This document shows, in pieces, positions 1-8,547 of a stretch of DNA of 64,000 bases (the first letter of the stretch is position 1; every line of letters begins with the position of its first letter). The stretch spans positions 92,182-156,181 of the forward strand of contig CAZGMJ010000006.1 of assembly GCA_964526785.1 (NCBI GenBank), read 5' to 3'. Below the pieces are notes generated by a model that did not search any database, was not told where the DNA came from, and saw nothing but the letters and a program-made list of their open reading frames with translations. Made by a program: the position numbers and the translations under genes. The stretch comes from CAZGMJ01 sp964526785. GTDB taxonomy: Bacteria > Planctomycetota > Phycisphaerae > Sedimentisphaerales > Anaerobacaceae.

Positions 1-2
1 AC

Positions 3-419
3 AACGATGCGGGCAGTGTGACAGTACGAAAAGGGCTTGAGGATGGCAAGAGAGGCAATTTTCGGATATTCGCGAACCTCAAGCGAGAGGATTATCTGGG
101 CCTAATGAAGCATTCCAAGTGTATGGTTGGCAATTCGAGTTCGGGTCTGATCGAGGCGCCTACGTTTGGAATACCGGCGGTCAATATAGGAACGAGACAG
201 CACAGACGCATTCGTGCGAGCAACGTCATAGACACGGCCTTTGAAAAGAGTGAGATTGTTAACGCCGTGAAGAAGGCGACATCAAAGGCGTTCAAGGAAC
301 ATTTGAAGATGTGTTGCAAGAATCCATACGGCGACGGTAAATCGTCCGAGAGGATAGTCGATGTTCTGTTAAACACGCCTGCCAACGACAACTTACTGAC
401 AAAACGGCACGTTTATTGA
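3..419 (+). CDS. UDP-GlcNAc 2-epimerase (NeuC/WecB type), C-terminal part
   Basis: Only the last ~139 codons are present; the frame is open to the left edge, so the start lies outside the window. The residues GNSSSGLIEAPTFGIPAVNIG followed by RQHRRIRASNV match the C-terminal UDP-binding part of hydrolysing or non-hydrolysing UDP-N-acetylglucosamine 2-epimerases (GT-B fold). These enzymes make ManNAc or related sugars in the cytoplasm for sialic, legionaminic or similar nonulosonic acids. The stop lies just before the CBS-pair gene, and a NeuA-like gene follows, which supports the NeuC reading over WecB. The synthase (NeuB type) is not in the window and may lie just upstream. Confidence 0.85.
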   Translation, partial: NDAGSVTVRKGLEDGKRGNFRIFANLKREDYLGLMKHSKCMVGNSSSGLIEAPTFGIPAVNIGTRQHRRIRASNVIDTAFEKSEIVNAVKKATSKAFKEHLKMCCKNPYGDGKSSERIVDVLLNTPANDNLLTKRHVY

Positions 420-428
420 GGATCTGTC

Positions 429-785
429 ATGCCGATTCTTGAAGATTACTGCGTTGGTGAGAGACAGACGATCGTAGAAGCAATCTCTGCAATCACCGAG
501 AATCTGTCGAGATGTGTGGTGGTTTGCGGCGACAGCGGGAAAGTCATCGGGATTGTGAGCGAAGGCGATATTCTTCGATACATTCTTGAGGGCGTTGATC
601 TGCATGCCCCCGTATACAAGCTCGTCAGCCCGGCGTTTCATTACCTGAACGATCGCGATATGCAGAAGGCGTGTGAGTTGGTCAGGGAGCACGGCATCAC
701 GCTGATTCCTATTGTGGATGACGATTTCTATCTGTGTGATACCGTGACGATCTTCGATGTACTGGAGCATTTGGCTCGTGGGTAG
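429..785 (+). CDS. stand-alone CBS-pair protein
   Basis: 118 residues that are almost entirely two CBS motifs: the first around residues 5-60 (VVVCGDSGKVIGIVSEGDILR) and the second around 65-117 (LIPIVDDDFYLCDTVTIFDVL). CBS pairs bind adenine nucleotides or S-adenosyl compounds and regulate a partner enzyme. A GAGGA ribosome site overlaps the stop of the epimerase gene 9 bases upstream, so the two are co-translated. In legionaminic-acid clusters the PtmE enzyme carries CBS domains fused to a nucleotidyltransferase. Here the CBS module stands alone next to NeuA, so it may regulate that enzyme or another in the operon (inference). Confidence 0.8.
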   Translation: MPILEDYCVGERQTIVEAISAITENLSRCVVVCGDSGKVIGIVSEGDILRYILEGVDLHAPVYKLVSPAFHYLNDRDMQKACELVREHGITLIPIVDDDFYLCDTVTIFDVLEHLARG

Positions 786-918
786 GTGTATCCGATAGGG
801 GGCCAAGTAACCGCTGTGACAGCCCGAGCATGAGAACAAAGGAATCGCAAGCATGCAGGTCTGCTCGTCTGTTATCACCATCAGCGGGCGATAACTCGAC
901 GTAGTGATCGGAGCGAAT

Positions 919-1623
919 ATGTCGCAAGAAGTCCTGGGAATAATCCCAGCCAGAGCCAATTCGAAGAGATTGCGCAAGAAGAACCTGCAGATGCTGTGTG
1001 GCAAGCCTTTGCTGCAGTGGAGCATCGAGGCTGCATTGCACTGCCGCCACATAACTCGCACCGTCGTTACATCGGATGGGGAAGATATTCTGGAGCTTGG
1101 AGAATCGCTGGGCGCTGAGACGATTCGGAGACCTGCCGAGCTTGCTACGGATACGGCCGACAGCCTGGGTGTTATCAAACACACAGTCGACTATCTCAGT
1201 CAGAAGGATGGATATCGGCCGGACATCCTCGTGTTGCTTCAGCCTACCTCGCCTCTTCGCACATCTGAGGATGTCGATCTCGCTATGACGCTTTACCTGG
1301 ATACGAAGGCAACCGCTGTCATAAGTGGTTATGAGCTCGAACGAAATCCGGTGAGGGAGTTTCTGCTATCTCCTGATGGCCGGCTTAATGCGATCATCGA
1401 TGACAGTTATCCTTTTGCCCCGCGGCAGGACCTGCCGAGGGCATTTCGTCCGAACGGTGCCATCTACATCATTAATACGCGTCTGTTCGAAAAGACCGGT
1501 AGCCTTCTCACCGATCGCACGATGCCGTTCTATATGGCAAAGGAGACCAGCATCGACATTGACGAAATGGAAGACCTGGTTGCAGCGGAGCGATATATGA
1601 GGAGGACATCGGTAGTCAATTGA
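919..1623 (+). CDS. neuA: acylneuraminate cytidylyltransferase (NeuA type)
   Basis: 234 residues from the ATG at 919, preferred over the in-frame GTG at 904 because GGAG lies 5-6 bases upstream. The N-terminus IIPARANSKRLRKKNL is the CTP-binding signature of CMP-sialate synthetases; LLQPTSPLR and the C-terminal ETSIDIDEMEDL complete the family pattern, and length is normal. It would activate a nonulosonic acid as its CMP derivative in the cytoplasm. The preceding 133-base gap has no recognisable signal. The exact sugar (Neu5Ac, legionaminic, pseudaminic or other) cannot be told from this gene; it could also act on a 3-deoxy sugar related to KDO. Confidence 0.88.
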   Translation: MSQEVLGIIPARANSKRLRKKNLQMLCGKPLLQWSIEAALHCRHITRTVVTSDGEDILELGESLGAETIRRPAELATDTADSLGVIKHTVDYLSQKDGYRPDILVLLQPTSPLRTSEDVDLAMTLYLDTKATAVISGYELERNPVREFLLSPDGRLNAIIDDSYPFAPRQDLPRAFRPNGAIYIINTRLFEKTGSLLTDRTMPFYMAKETSIDIDEMEDLVAAERYMRRTSVVN

Positions 1624-1665
1624 CAACGATTGAGCTGCTGAAAGCGATAGCTTTCGGAGAGACCT

Positions 1666-2694
1666 GTGAAGACACAAGGAATGCCACTTGAAACGGCGGT
1701 TCGCCGCCGGGGTAAGCCGATAGACATGAGGCAGTTGGATCGAACCTGCGCATGGAGACTGAAAATGGCGCAGGAGCATCAGAAACTCGCCGCACAGCTC
1801 AGGAACACCTGTACGGAACTGTCTGCGTGTCCAGTCTGTGGCAGCAGCGTCTTCGACTTTTTTGTCTGCATCTACGACTATCCGTACGCGGAATGCCGTG
1901 AGTGTGGCCACATCTTCCTGCAGACCCCGGCAAGCGAAGAGGCTCTCGCGGCACTCTATTCTCAACCGGCTGGCGAGCAAAGCCCTCAGAGAACTGTGTA
2001 CGTGAATGATGAGTTGTTTGAAACGCGGGTACGGCAGATCGCAGAGCCCAAAGTGGAGTTCTGCAGGGATGTAATCCCCGCCGGTGGCTTGTGGGTTGAC
2101 GTGGGGTGCGGGACGGGAGAGCTGCTTACGGCTGTACGAGAAAGCGGCTGGCGCGTGAGGGGAATCGAAACGGACGTGCAAGAGATTGCCTTTGGGCAGA
2201 GTCGCGGGCTTGATATCCGTTGCGGGGACGTCCTGTCTATCGGTCCGGAGGAAATCGGCGATGCAAACGTACTGTCTCTGTTGAATCTGTTGGAGCACCT
2301 GAGAAATCCCTCTGCGTTGCTCAGCAGGTTGACCGAAATGCTGGAGACCGATGCCAGGGTTGTACTGGAAGTCCCTCGTCATCCATCGCTCAGTTCGTTT
2401 GTCAACCTCGCCTTTCCGCACTTGGCATATCGACATATCTATCCGCCGGACCATCTTCACGTATTCACGGAGCAGTCGATGGAAATAATGCTCGAATGTG
2501 CCGGACTCAAGCCGGTTGCGGTGTGGACCTTCGGCCAGGACTTACAGGATGTGGTGTATGCCTCGGCAATGAACAGCGAACTTGAGTCCAATGATTTCTT
2601 TGATCAGATCGTTCAAGTGTCCACTGTAGCTCAGCAGAGTATAGACGATGCGGGCTTTTCAGATGTTCTGTTTGTAGTCGCAGAGAGAGTGTAA
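1666..2694 (+). CDS. SAM-dependent methyltransferase with N-terminal zinc ribbon
   Basis: 342 residues from a GTG with GGAGA five bases upstream. A zinc ribbon at about residues 54-86 (CPVCG and CRECG) is followed by a class I methyltransferase domain with motif I VDVGCGTGELL near residue 145 and the later LLEHLRNP motif (Methyltransf_11/12 type). Such proteins methylate sugars or sugar nucleotides in surface-glycan clusters. It sits between the NeuA-like gene and the GT-B/TPR gene on the same strand with short gaps, so it probably belongs to this glycan operon. Substrate is unknown. Confidence 0.85.
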   Translation: MKTQGMPLETAVRRRGKPIDMRQLDRTCAWRLKMAQEHQKLAAQLRNTCTELSACPVCGSSVFDFFVCIYDYPYAECRECGHIFLQTPASEEALAALYSQPAGEQSPQRTVYVNDELFETRVRQIAEPKVEFCRDVIPAGGLWVDVGCGTGELLTAVRESGWRVRGIETDVQEIAFGQSRGLDIRCGDVLSIGPEEIGDANVLSLLNLLEHLRNPSALLSRLTEMLETDARVVLEVPRHPSLSSFVNLAFPHLAYRHIYPPDHLHVFTEQSMEIMLECAGLKPVAVWTFGQDLQDVVYASAMNSELESNDFFDQIVQVSTVAQQSIDDAGFSDVLFVVAERV

Positions 2695-2851
2695 AGGTTC
2701 TTGCTCGAATCCTTTTCGGCTGTGGCGTCGGCACTCTCCAGCATGAGAGCCGGCAGGCATTACGCTGGAGGTGGCGGGTTGGAAATTGTGGCGGACAAAC
2801 CAGAGAGACAAACATGCCCGCATTCACCGCTAAGGAGTACAGAGAAGTAGA

Positions 2852-4624
2852 ATGAGCTTGCTAAGATCGCGAGAGGTTATACTTGAAATAGAGCGAACGT
2901 GCGACGTAAACGCGCTGCGCTACAAAGGACTGCGGATATGGCCTTTGATAAGAGCGAACATAAGAACAATCTTGGAGCGGCCGGAGTATAAGCCCGCCCA
3001 GGAAAGACCTAAGGGGGATCTACGCTGTGCGAGCTTTGCAGCCGACCAGGAGCAGCTTACTCAACTGCGCGAATATGAGGGCGCTGATTTCATGTTTGTC
3101 TCCCGTCCGGAAGAGCACTGCTTAAGGATTTCCGGAAGATACTACGACACCTGGCTCGATCCATATATCGAGATGATTCAAGGCCGTTATTCTCATGTCA
3201 AGACCGAGCTTGCGACAAGTCGGGCTGAGGCAACCTGCCCGCGAAGCTTTGAGACTGTGTTCTTGAAGGCGACTGAGGGCTGCTTCCACATACCAGATCC
3301 GGAAGGGGCTATTCCGGGATTTGAAGAAATACGGGAAAGGGTGGCCGCGATCTGTGCGGTGGACCTTGATATTTGTAAGATAGCCTTGACTGCTAATGCG
3401 ATAGAACAATACAGACTGTATTACCTCGACATTCTCTCAGCTATCCAGCCCCGGGCCGTAGTTTTCGTTTGCTACTATGGCGAGCCGGCGATGGGACTAG
3501 TGTGGGCGTGTCGGGATTTGAACATCACATCTGTGGATATGCAGCACGCATACCTCGCCGGGCATCTATACTATGAAGACTGGTCGAGCCTGCCTCCAGA
3601 CGGCTATGAACTGGTGCCTGATATGTTTCACGTGTGGAGTGATTCGACCAGGAACGACATCGAAACATCACAGACGAGTGACTGTTGCAGGCATAAGGCA
3701 ATCGTAGGCCATAATGGCTGGATGTACAAGGCCACACATGGTGAGCTTCCTGTTGAGGAGATTGAGCAGGTCGACAGGGATTTTCTGCTTGATCTGGAGC
3801 AGCGTGACAGAGTGATCCTTGTTACCCTGCCGCCGACACCGGATCCATTGCCGGAACACTTGCTCGATGCCATCGAGAGGCTTGAGGACACCTGGCTGTG
3901 GCTGATGCGCTGCCACCCGAAGTGCAGGCACAGGCAGCATGATATTGTTGACATGCTTGAGGCTCGGGGCATCGGTAACTACGAAATGGAGAATTCAGCG
4001 CGGTGCCCGCTCTTCCTTCTGCTCGAGCGCAGCACTCATCATTTGACGGCGCTGTCGGCGGTGTGCCTGGAAGCATTGTTGTACGGGGTGCCGACGACGT
4101 TCTACTTTCAGGAAGCCTACGAGCGGTACCATAAGCATATCGATGCGGGATTCTTCAACTGTGTTCCGTCGTCAGCGGACGATCTGGTGACGGTCCTGAG
4201 CCTCGACTACGACAGGGCAAAGATTGTCAAACTCAGCGAATACTTCTTCGATATGGATGAGCAAACTGGTCCCAGGGCTTTTGATGAGATTCTGGCTTAC
4301 TCTGCCGACCGGGAGTTTCGCCCGCTGCACGATAGCCTGCGGGCTACCAACAGCAACCAGGCCGGTCTGGAGTTTGTGGAGCAGGGGGACTGGGACAGGG
4401 CGATGCATTCCTTCTGGAGTGCTGTGAGCGCCGAGCCGAGTTCGACGGATTATCTCAATAACCTGGCCGCCGCTTGTTGGTCCCTGGATAGAAGTCAGGA
4501 AGCAGCGAAGTGTGTTGAGGCCGCGCTTCGTATCAATCCTGAAGACGCTCGCAGCGTCAACAATTACCGCGAACTGGTCAAGGCGGGCATTCACGTAAAG
4601 ACACCGGCCTGCCTTGTGGAGTGA
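2852..4624 (+). CDS. putative GT-B-like surface glycan protein with C-terminal TPR
   Basis: 590 residues. The middle of the protein resembles capsule-type GT-B transferases: RAVVFVCYYGEPAMGLVWAC then DMQHAYLAGHLYY near residue 230, then VGHNGWMYK, LPPTPDPLPEH, LMRCHPK and a late LTALSAVCLEALLYGVPT segment that looks like the nucleotide-binding lobe. Residues ~500-575 form two TPR units (NLAAACWSLDRSQEAAKCVEAALRINPEDA). There is no signal peptide, so it is probably cytoplasmic. It may transfer a sugar from the CMP-activated donor made nearby, like KpsC/KpsS or CDP-glycerol transferase-like proteins (inference from fold pattern only). No family can be named with certainty. Confidence 0.6.
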   Translation: MSLLRSREVILEIERTCDVNALRYKGLRIWPLIRANIRTILERPEYKPAQERPKGDLRCASFAADQEQLTQLREYEGADFMFVSRPEEHCLRISGRYYDTWLDPYIEMIQGRYSHVKTELATSRAEATCPRSFETVFLKATEGCFHIPDPEGAIPGFEEIRERVAAICAVDLDICKIALTANAIEQYRLYYLDILSAIQPRAVVFVCYYGEPAMGLVWACRDLNITSVDMQHAYLAGHLYYEDWSSLPPDGYELVPDMFHVWSDSTRNDIETSQTSDCCRHKAIVGHNGWMYKATHGELPVEEIEQVDRDFLLDLEQRDRVILVTLPPTPDPLPEHLLDAIERLEDTWLWLMRCHPKCRHRQHDIVDMLEARGIGNYEMENSARCPLFLLLERSTHHLTALSAVCLEALLYGVPTTFYFQEAYERYHKHIDAGFFNCVPSSADDLVTVLSLDYDRAKIVKLSEYFFDMDEQTGPRAFDEILAYSADREFRPLHDSLRATNSNQAGLEFVEQGDWDRAMHSFWSAVSAEPSSTDYLNNLAAACWSLDRSQEAAKCVEAALRINPEDARSVNNYRELVKAGIHVKTPACLVE

Positions 4625-4696
4625 GCTGTCGGTGTTACTACTGAATGAAGCGCGTCGTCGGCAAAATTCAATGTAATCATATTCAGCGAGTTAGCT

Positions 4697-5737
4697 ATGG
4701 AAGACAACAAGGCTGTGAATGTGGCCCAGATTGGCGTTGGCTATTGGGGTCCGAACCTATTGCGAAATCTCGTCGCCAACAAGCGATGTAACGTCAAGTA
4801 CGTTGCTGATGTGAACAGTGAACGTCGGAGCTTCGTAAAGGGGCTGTATCCATCGGTGACGGTGACGAATCAGTCTGAAGAGGTTATTAGTGATCCATCA
4901 GTTGACGCGGTCGTAATTGCGACTCCTGCCGGCAGCCACTACGATCTGGCAATGCAGGCCCTGAACTCAGGCAAGCATATTCTCGTCGAAAAGCCGATGG
5001 CTGGAACTGCTGAAGAGGTTTGGAAGATAGGCGAACTGGCTGCTGAGAAGAACCTGGTTGCAATGGTTGGGCATACGTTTATCTTCAACGCCGCCGTTCG
5101 GTTTATCAAGCAATACATAGATTCCGGAAAGCTGGGCGAGATAAGGTATATCTACAGCCAGCGACTCAACCTGGGGCGAATACGATCGGATGTCGATGCC
5201 CTGTGGAACTTCGCGCCTCATGATGTGAGCATCATCCAGTATCTTATGAACGATACTCCGCCGGTCTCCGTCTCTGTGTGCGGAATGGACTACATTCAGG
5301 ACGGGATTGATGACGTTTCGTTCATGAATATCGCGTATCCCTCCAAAGTGATGGCGAATGTACACGTCAGCTGGCTGGATCCGCGCAAGGTAAGATCCAT
5401 GACGGTTGTGGGTTCCCACAAGATGATTGTCTATGACGATATCGCAGAGAGCAAAATCGCCATATACGACAAGGGTATCGACCGCATGGCGGTTTTGGGC
5501 GAGCACATGGATTTCGACACCCCGCAGGTATGCAGTTTCAATATGCGCAGCGGTGACGTCCTGCTGCCGAAAATCGAATTCACGGAACCGCTGAAGCATG
5601 AAGTGGCGCATTTCTTCGATTGTATCATCGATGGCATCGATTGCATGACCGGACCTGAGCACGCTCTTGAGGTAGTACGCATCCTTTCGGAGGCTCGATG
5701 CAGAGATGCAGAACGTAGCAGTGCTGGTTACAAGTAG
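4697..5737 (+). CDS. Gfo/Idh/MocA-family sugar oxidoreductase
   Basis: 346 residues. The Rossmann NAD(P) motif is GVGYWGPNLLRN at residues ~13-24, and the family lysine motif ILVEKPMAGT falls near residue 97-105. The rest is the alpha/beta substrate-binding domain, ending in EHALEVVRILSEA. Family members oxidise or reduce nucleotide-sugar rings; PtmF in legionaminic-acid clusters is one example. Its end overlaps the start of the ATP-grasp gene by 32 bases, indicating a tightly packed operon. Its role in making a modified acyl or amino sugar is inferred from context. Confidence 0.88.
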   Translation: MEDNKAVNVAQIGVGYWGPNLLRNLVANKRCNVKYVADVNSERRSFVKGLYPSVTVTNQSEEVISDPSVDAVVIATPAGSHYDLAMQALNSGKHILVEKPMAGTAEEVWKIGELAAEKNLVAMVGHTFIFNAAVRFIKQYIDSGKLGEIRYIYSQRLNLGRIRSDVDALWNFAPHDVSIIQYLMNDTPPVSVSVCGMDYIQDGIDDVSFMNIAYPSKVMANVHVSWLDPRKVRSMTVVGSHKMIVYDDIAESKIAIYDKGIDRMAVLGEHMDFDTPQVCSFNMRSGDVLLPKIEFTEPLKHEVAHFFDCIIDGIDCMTGPEHALEVVRILSEARCRDAERSSAGYK

Positions 5738-6680
5738 CGGCGTGGCCTCAGCGGTCAACATCATCAAAGCCCTGCGCTTGCAGAGTGATATGGATGTGAC
5801 CATTGTTGCCGCGGATATGGATGAGATGGCCCCCGGACAGCATCTGGCGGACTATCACTACATTGCTCCCAGCCTGAGAAGGCCGGAGGACTATCTGGAT
5901 TTTCTGGCTGAGACTTGCAGGCGTCACGAAGTCAAGGCCATGTTCCCATGCTTCTCAAGGGAATTGTCGTTGATATCATCATCTCGTGAGATGTTCCGTT
6001 CGCTGGGTGTGGATATGCTGGTGTCTCCGCCACAGACGATCGATTTGTGCAACGACAAATCGCGGATGGGCGAGGTCGTTGAGCGTCTCGGCATTCCGGT
6101 TCCCAGAATTTTCGATAAGCCTTGTTGTAGCGACCTGCCTTTGTTCTCCAAGTACAAGGAGGGCAGTAGCAGTATCGGTGCCATTCGTATAGACCACCGG
6201 CAGACCTTGGAAGCGGCTATGAGTGCCGAACGTCCGCGCATCTACCAGGAATTTGTGAAAGGGGTGGAGTACACAGTTGATATCCTCTGTGACCGGGACT
6301 CTACCTGTATGGTCGTGGCTCCCCGCAAGAGAATACAGACCAAGGCGGGGCAGACTGTCAAGGGTGTTACTGTCGTCAGTGAAGTGCTCGATCAATACAG
6401 CCGGATGATCTGCAAAGCGGTTGGCGTCGTGGGTGCGTGCAACATTCAGTTCATCGAGCGAGAGGGCACATTCCACTTCATCGAATTGAATCCGCGGTAT
6501 GCCGCCGGCGGCCTTATGCTGACAGTGCACGCCGGGGCGAATATTCCGTTTCTGGCCCTCAAGATGATGCTTGAGATGCCGATTTGTGAGGCGGAACTAC
6601 GGCATGCTCCGGATATAGCCATGACTCGTTACTGGGAAGAGATAATACTGGATGGCCGGACGTGTGCTGCCGTGAGTTGA
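5706..6680 (+). CDS. ATP-grasp enzyme (short CarB-like)
   Basis: 324 residues. There is a preATP-grasp N-terminal domain (VLVTSSGVASAVNIIKALR), then an ATP-grasp core with LCNDKSRMGEVVERLGIPVP around residue 115-135, EFVKGVEYTVDILCD and the metal-binding end IQFIEREGTFHFIELNPRYAAGG near residue 245-267. Such short carbamoyl-phosphate-synthase-like ligases join an acyl group to an amine in surface-sugar or peptide clusters. The start lies inside the preceding oxidoreductase gene, with GGAGG about 11 bases upstream. A HAD hydrolase follows three bases after the stop; this ATP-grasp/HAD pair probably acts together. Substrate unknown. Confidence 0.85.
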   Translation: MQNVAVLVTSSGVASAVNIIKALRLQSDMDVTIVAADMDEMAPGQHLADYHYIAPSLRRPEDYLDFLAETCRRHEVKAMFPCFSRELSLISSSREMFRSLGVDMLVSPPQTIDLCNDKSRMGEVVERLGIPVPRIFDKPCCSDLPLFSKYKEGSSSIGAIRIDHRQTLEAAMSAERPRIYQEFVKGVEYTVDILCDRDSTCMVVAPRKRIQTKAGQTVKGVTVVSEVLDQYSRMICKAVGVVGACNIQFIEREGTFHFIELNPRYAAGGLMLTVHAGANIPFLALKMMLEMPICEAELRHAPDIAMTRYWEEIILDGRTCAAVS

Positions 6681-6683
6681 CAT

Positions 6684-7382
6684 ATGCTGTTCTTCGATTT
6701 TGACGGCCCGATATTGAATGTGACGCACCGCTATTACATGGCGTATCGTGATGCGCTGAACTCCTTAGGCGGCGAGACACTCGACGAGCCAACCTATTGG
6801 CAAATGAAGCAACGCAAAGTGCCGATCGAAGATATTCTTGCCCATACCGGCGTACGCTGCGATGTATCGCAGTACAGGCGCATCAGGAATACACTCATAG
6901 AGCGAGACGACTATCTTCTACATGATCGGATTTGGGAGCAGCTCTTGCCGGTCTACAGCAAATTGTTTGCTGAGCAGCCTGCTGTTCTGGTCACGCTTCG
7001 CTCCAATAGGGAGGCGCTCGCGGAGCAGTTGACGCGTCTCGGTATTGTGGATTGGTTCGAAAATATACTTTCCGGCCCGGCTAATGCATCAGAGCGATGG
7101 AAGACGAAGGTTGGATTTGTCGAGTCCGCGTTCGGCAAAGGAACAATTGATGCCGGCGAAAACATGTTCTTCGGTGACACCGAAACAGATATTCGAGCGG
7201 GCAAAGCGCTGGGTGCGAAAACCGTGGCTGTCTCATTCGGCATAAGAGACAGAGACCTTCTGGCTTCTGAACGTCCGAACTTTCTTTTCGACTCACCTGC
7301 GGAACTCGCAGGATTCATAAGCGATCAAATACTCAAAGGCAGCAGTGCCCCAAAGGCACGACCAGACGTGGCGATACAGTGA
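6684..7382 (+). CDS. HAD-superfamily phosphatase
   Basis: 232 residues. Motif I is FFDFDGPILN at residues 3-12 (catalytic Asp and second Asp both present), motif II is VTLRSNREAL, and motif IV is MFFGDTETDIRAGKALGAKTVAV near residue 160-182, with a helical cap between. This is the phosphoglycolate phosphatase-like subfamily. In this operon it likely removes a phosphate from a sugar or acyl-phosphate intermediate, as in NulO pathways where a 9-phosphate is hydrolysed (inference). It starts three bases after the ATP-grasp gene and ends eight bases before the aminotransferase. Confidence 0.85.
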   Translation: MLFFDFDGPILNVTHRYYMAYRDALNSLGGETLDEPTYWQMKQRKVPIEDILAHTGVRCDVSQYRRIRNTLIERDDYLLHDRIWEQLLPVYSKLFAEQPAVLVTLRSNREALAEQLTRLGIVDWFENILSGPANASERWKTKVGFVESAFGKGTIDAGENMFFGDTETDIRAGKALGAKTVAVSFGIRDRDLLASERPNFLFDSPAELAGFISDQILKGSSAPKARPDVAIQ

Positions 7383-7389
7383 GGCAAAC

Positions 7390-8526
7390 ATGAAGATACC
7401 TTTTGTTGATTTAAAAGCACAAAGAAAACAAATAGGACCAGAGATTGATTCAGTCATCCATTCCGTGATAGAAGAGACGGCCTTTGTCCGTGGTCCATTT
7501 GTGAATCAATTTGAGAAGCATTATGCCGCCGCCTATGGTGTCAAGCACTGCATAGGCGTGGGCAACGGGACCGACGCGATTTATGTGTCTCTCAAAGCAC
7601 TTGGGATAGGGCCGGGAGATGAGGTGATTACCACGGCGTGCAGTTGGATCGCCACGTCAGAGGTAATCACGCAGACGGGCGCGCAGGTAGTCTTTGTCGA
7701 TATCGATCCGGATTATTACACAATTGATGCGAGTCGGATCGAAGAGAAGATCACGGCCCGTACGCGAGCCATACTGCCTGTTCATCTCTACGGCCAACCT
7801 GCAGATATGGATGCCATTGTCTCGTTGTGCAGGAAGCACGACCTGTTTCTTATTGAAGATTGTGCGCAGGCCCATTTTGCGGAGTACAAGGAGCGGAAGG
7901 TGGGAACGTTCGGGCATCTTGGGACGTTCAGCTTCTATCCCGGCAAGAATCTTGGCGCATATGGTGATGCCGGTGCGATCATAACCAACGACGATTCGCT
8001 GGCCCGGAAAGCCCGCATGTTTGCCAATCATGGTTCTTTGACCAAGCACGAGCACATGATAGAGGGGATCAACAGCAGGATGGATGGCATTCAGGCCGCT
8101 GTTCTTTCGGTCAAGCTCGCTCACCTGGCGCGCTGGAACAGAAGGCGTCTTGAGAATGCTCTTCGTTACAATGAGTTGCTGGGAGATATTGATGGCGTTG
8201 CTACACCGTCGATCCGACCCGATGCTACCCACATCTTCCATTTGTACGTAATCAGGACCGAGCACAGAGACGTAGTGCAACAGCACCTCAAGGAAAAGGG
8301 CATAAGTACGGGTATCCACTACCCGACGCCGCTGCCTTTTCTCAAGGCATACGAGTATCTGCAAGCCGACCCTGAAGACTTCCCCGTGGCACATGGATAT
8401 CAGAACCAGATCTTGTCGTTGCCTATGTTCCCGGAATTGGAGTTGGAACAGATTCAGTACGTGGCACAGGCGATTAGAGAGGCTTTGGGTGTTGAGAGTA
8501 TCAGGCCCGAACTGTCCGCAGTCTGA
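7390..8526 (+). CDS. DegT/DnrJ/EryC1/StrS sugar aminotransferase
   Basis: 378 residues from the ATG at 7390 (MKIPFVDLKAQ, the usual family N-terminus), chosen over an in-frame ATG 45 bases upstream that would overlap the HAD gene. The PLP lysine is K186 in SFYPGKNLGAYGD; GVGNGTDAI and EDCAQAHFA are the cofactor-binding motifs. It transfers an amino group to a keto sugar nucleotide, normally downstream of an oxidoreductase or dehydratase. Together with the Gfo/Idh enzyme it may form an oxidation-amination pair (inference). Its TGA abuts the following giant ORF. Confidence 0.93.
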   Translation: MKIPFVDLKAQRKQIGPEIDSVIHSVIEETAFVRGPFVNQFEKHYAAAYGVKHCIGVGNGTDAIYVSLKALGIGPGDEVITTACSWIATSEVITQTGAQVVFVDIDPDYYTIDASRIEEKITARTRAILPVHLYGQPADMDAIVSLCRKHDLFLIEDCAQAHFAEYKERKVGTFGHLGTFSFYPGKNLGAYGDAGAIITNDDSLARKARMFANHGSLTKHEHMIEGINSRMDGIQAAVLSVKLAHLARWNRRRLENALRYNELLGDIDGVATPSIRPDATHIFHLYVIRTEHRDVVQQHLKEKGISTGIHYPTPLPFLKAYEYLQADPEDFPVAHGYQNQILSLPMFPELELEQIQYVAQAIREALGVESIRPELSAV

Positions 8527-8547
8527 ATGAGGTCCGAAAGGGCAAAG

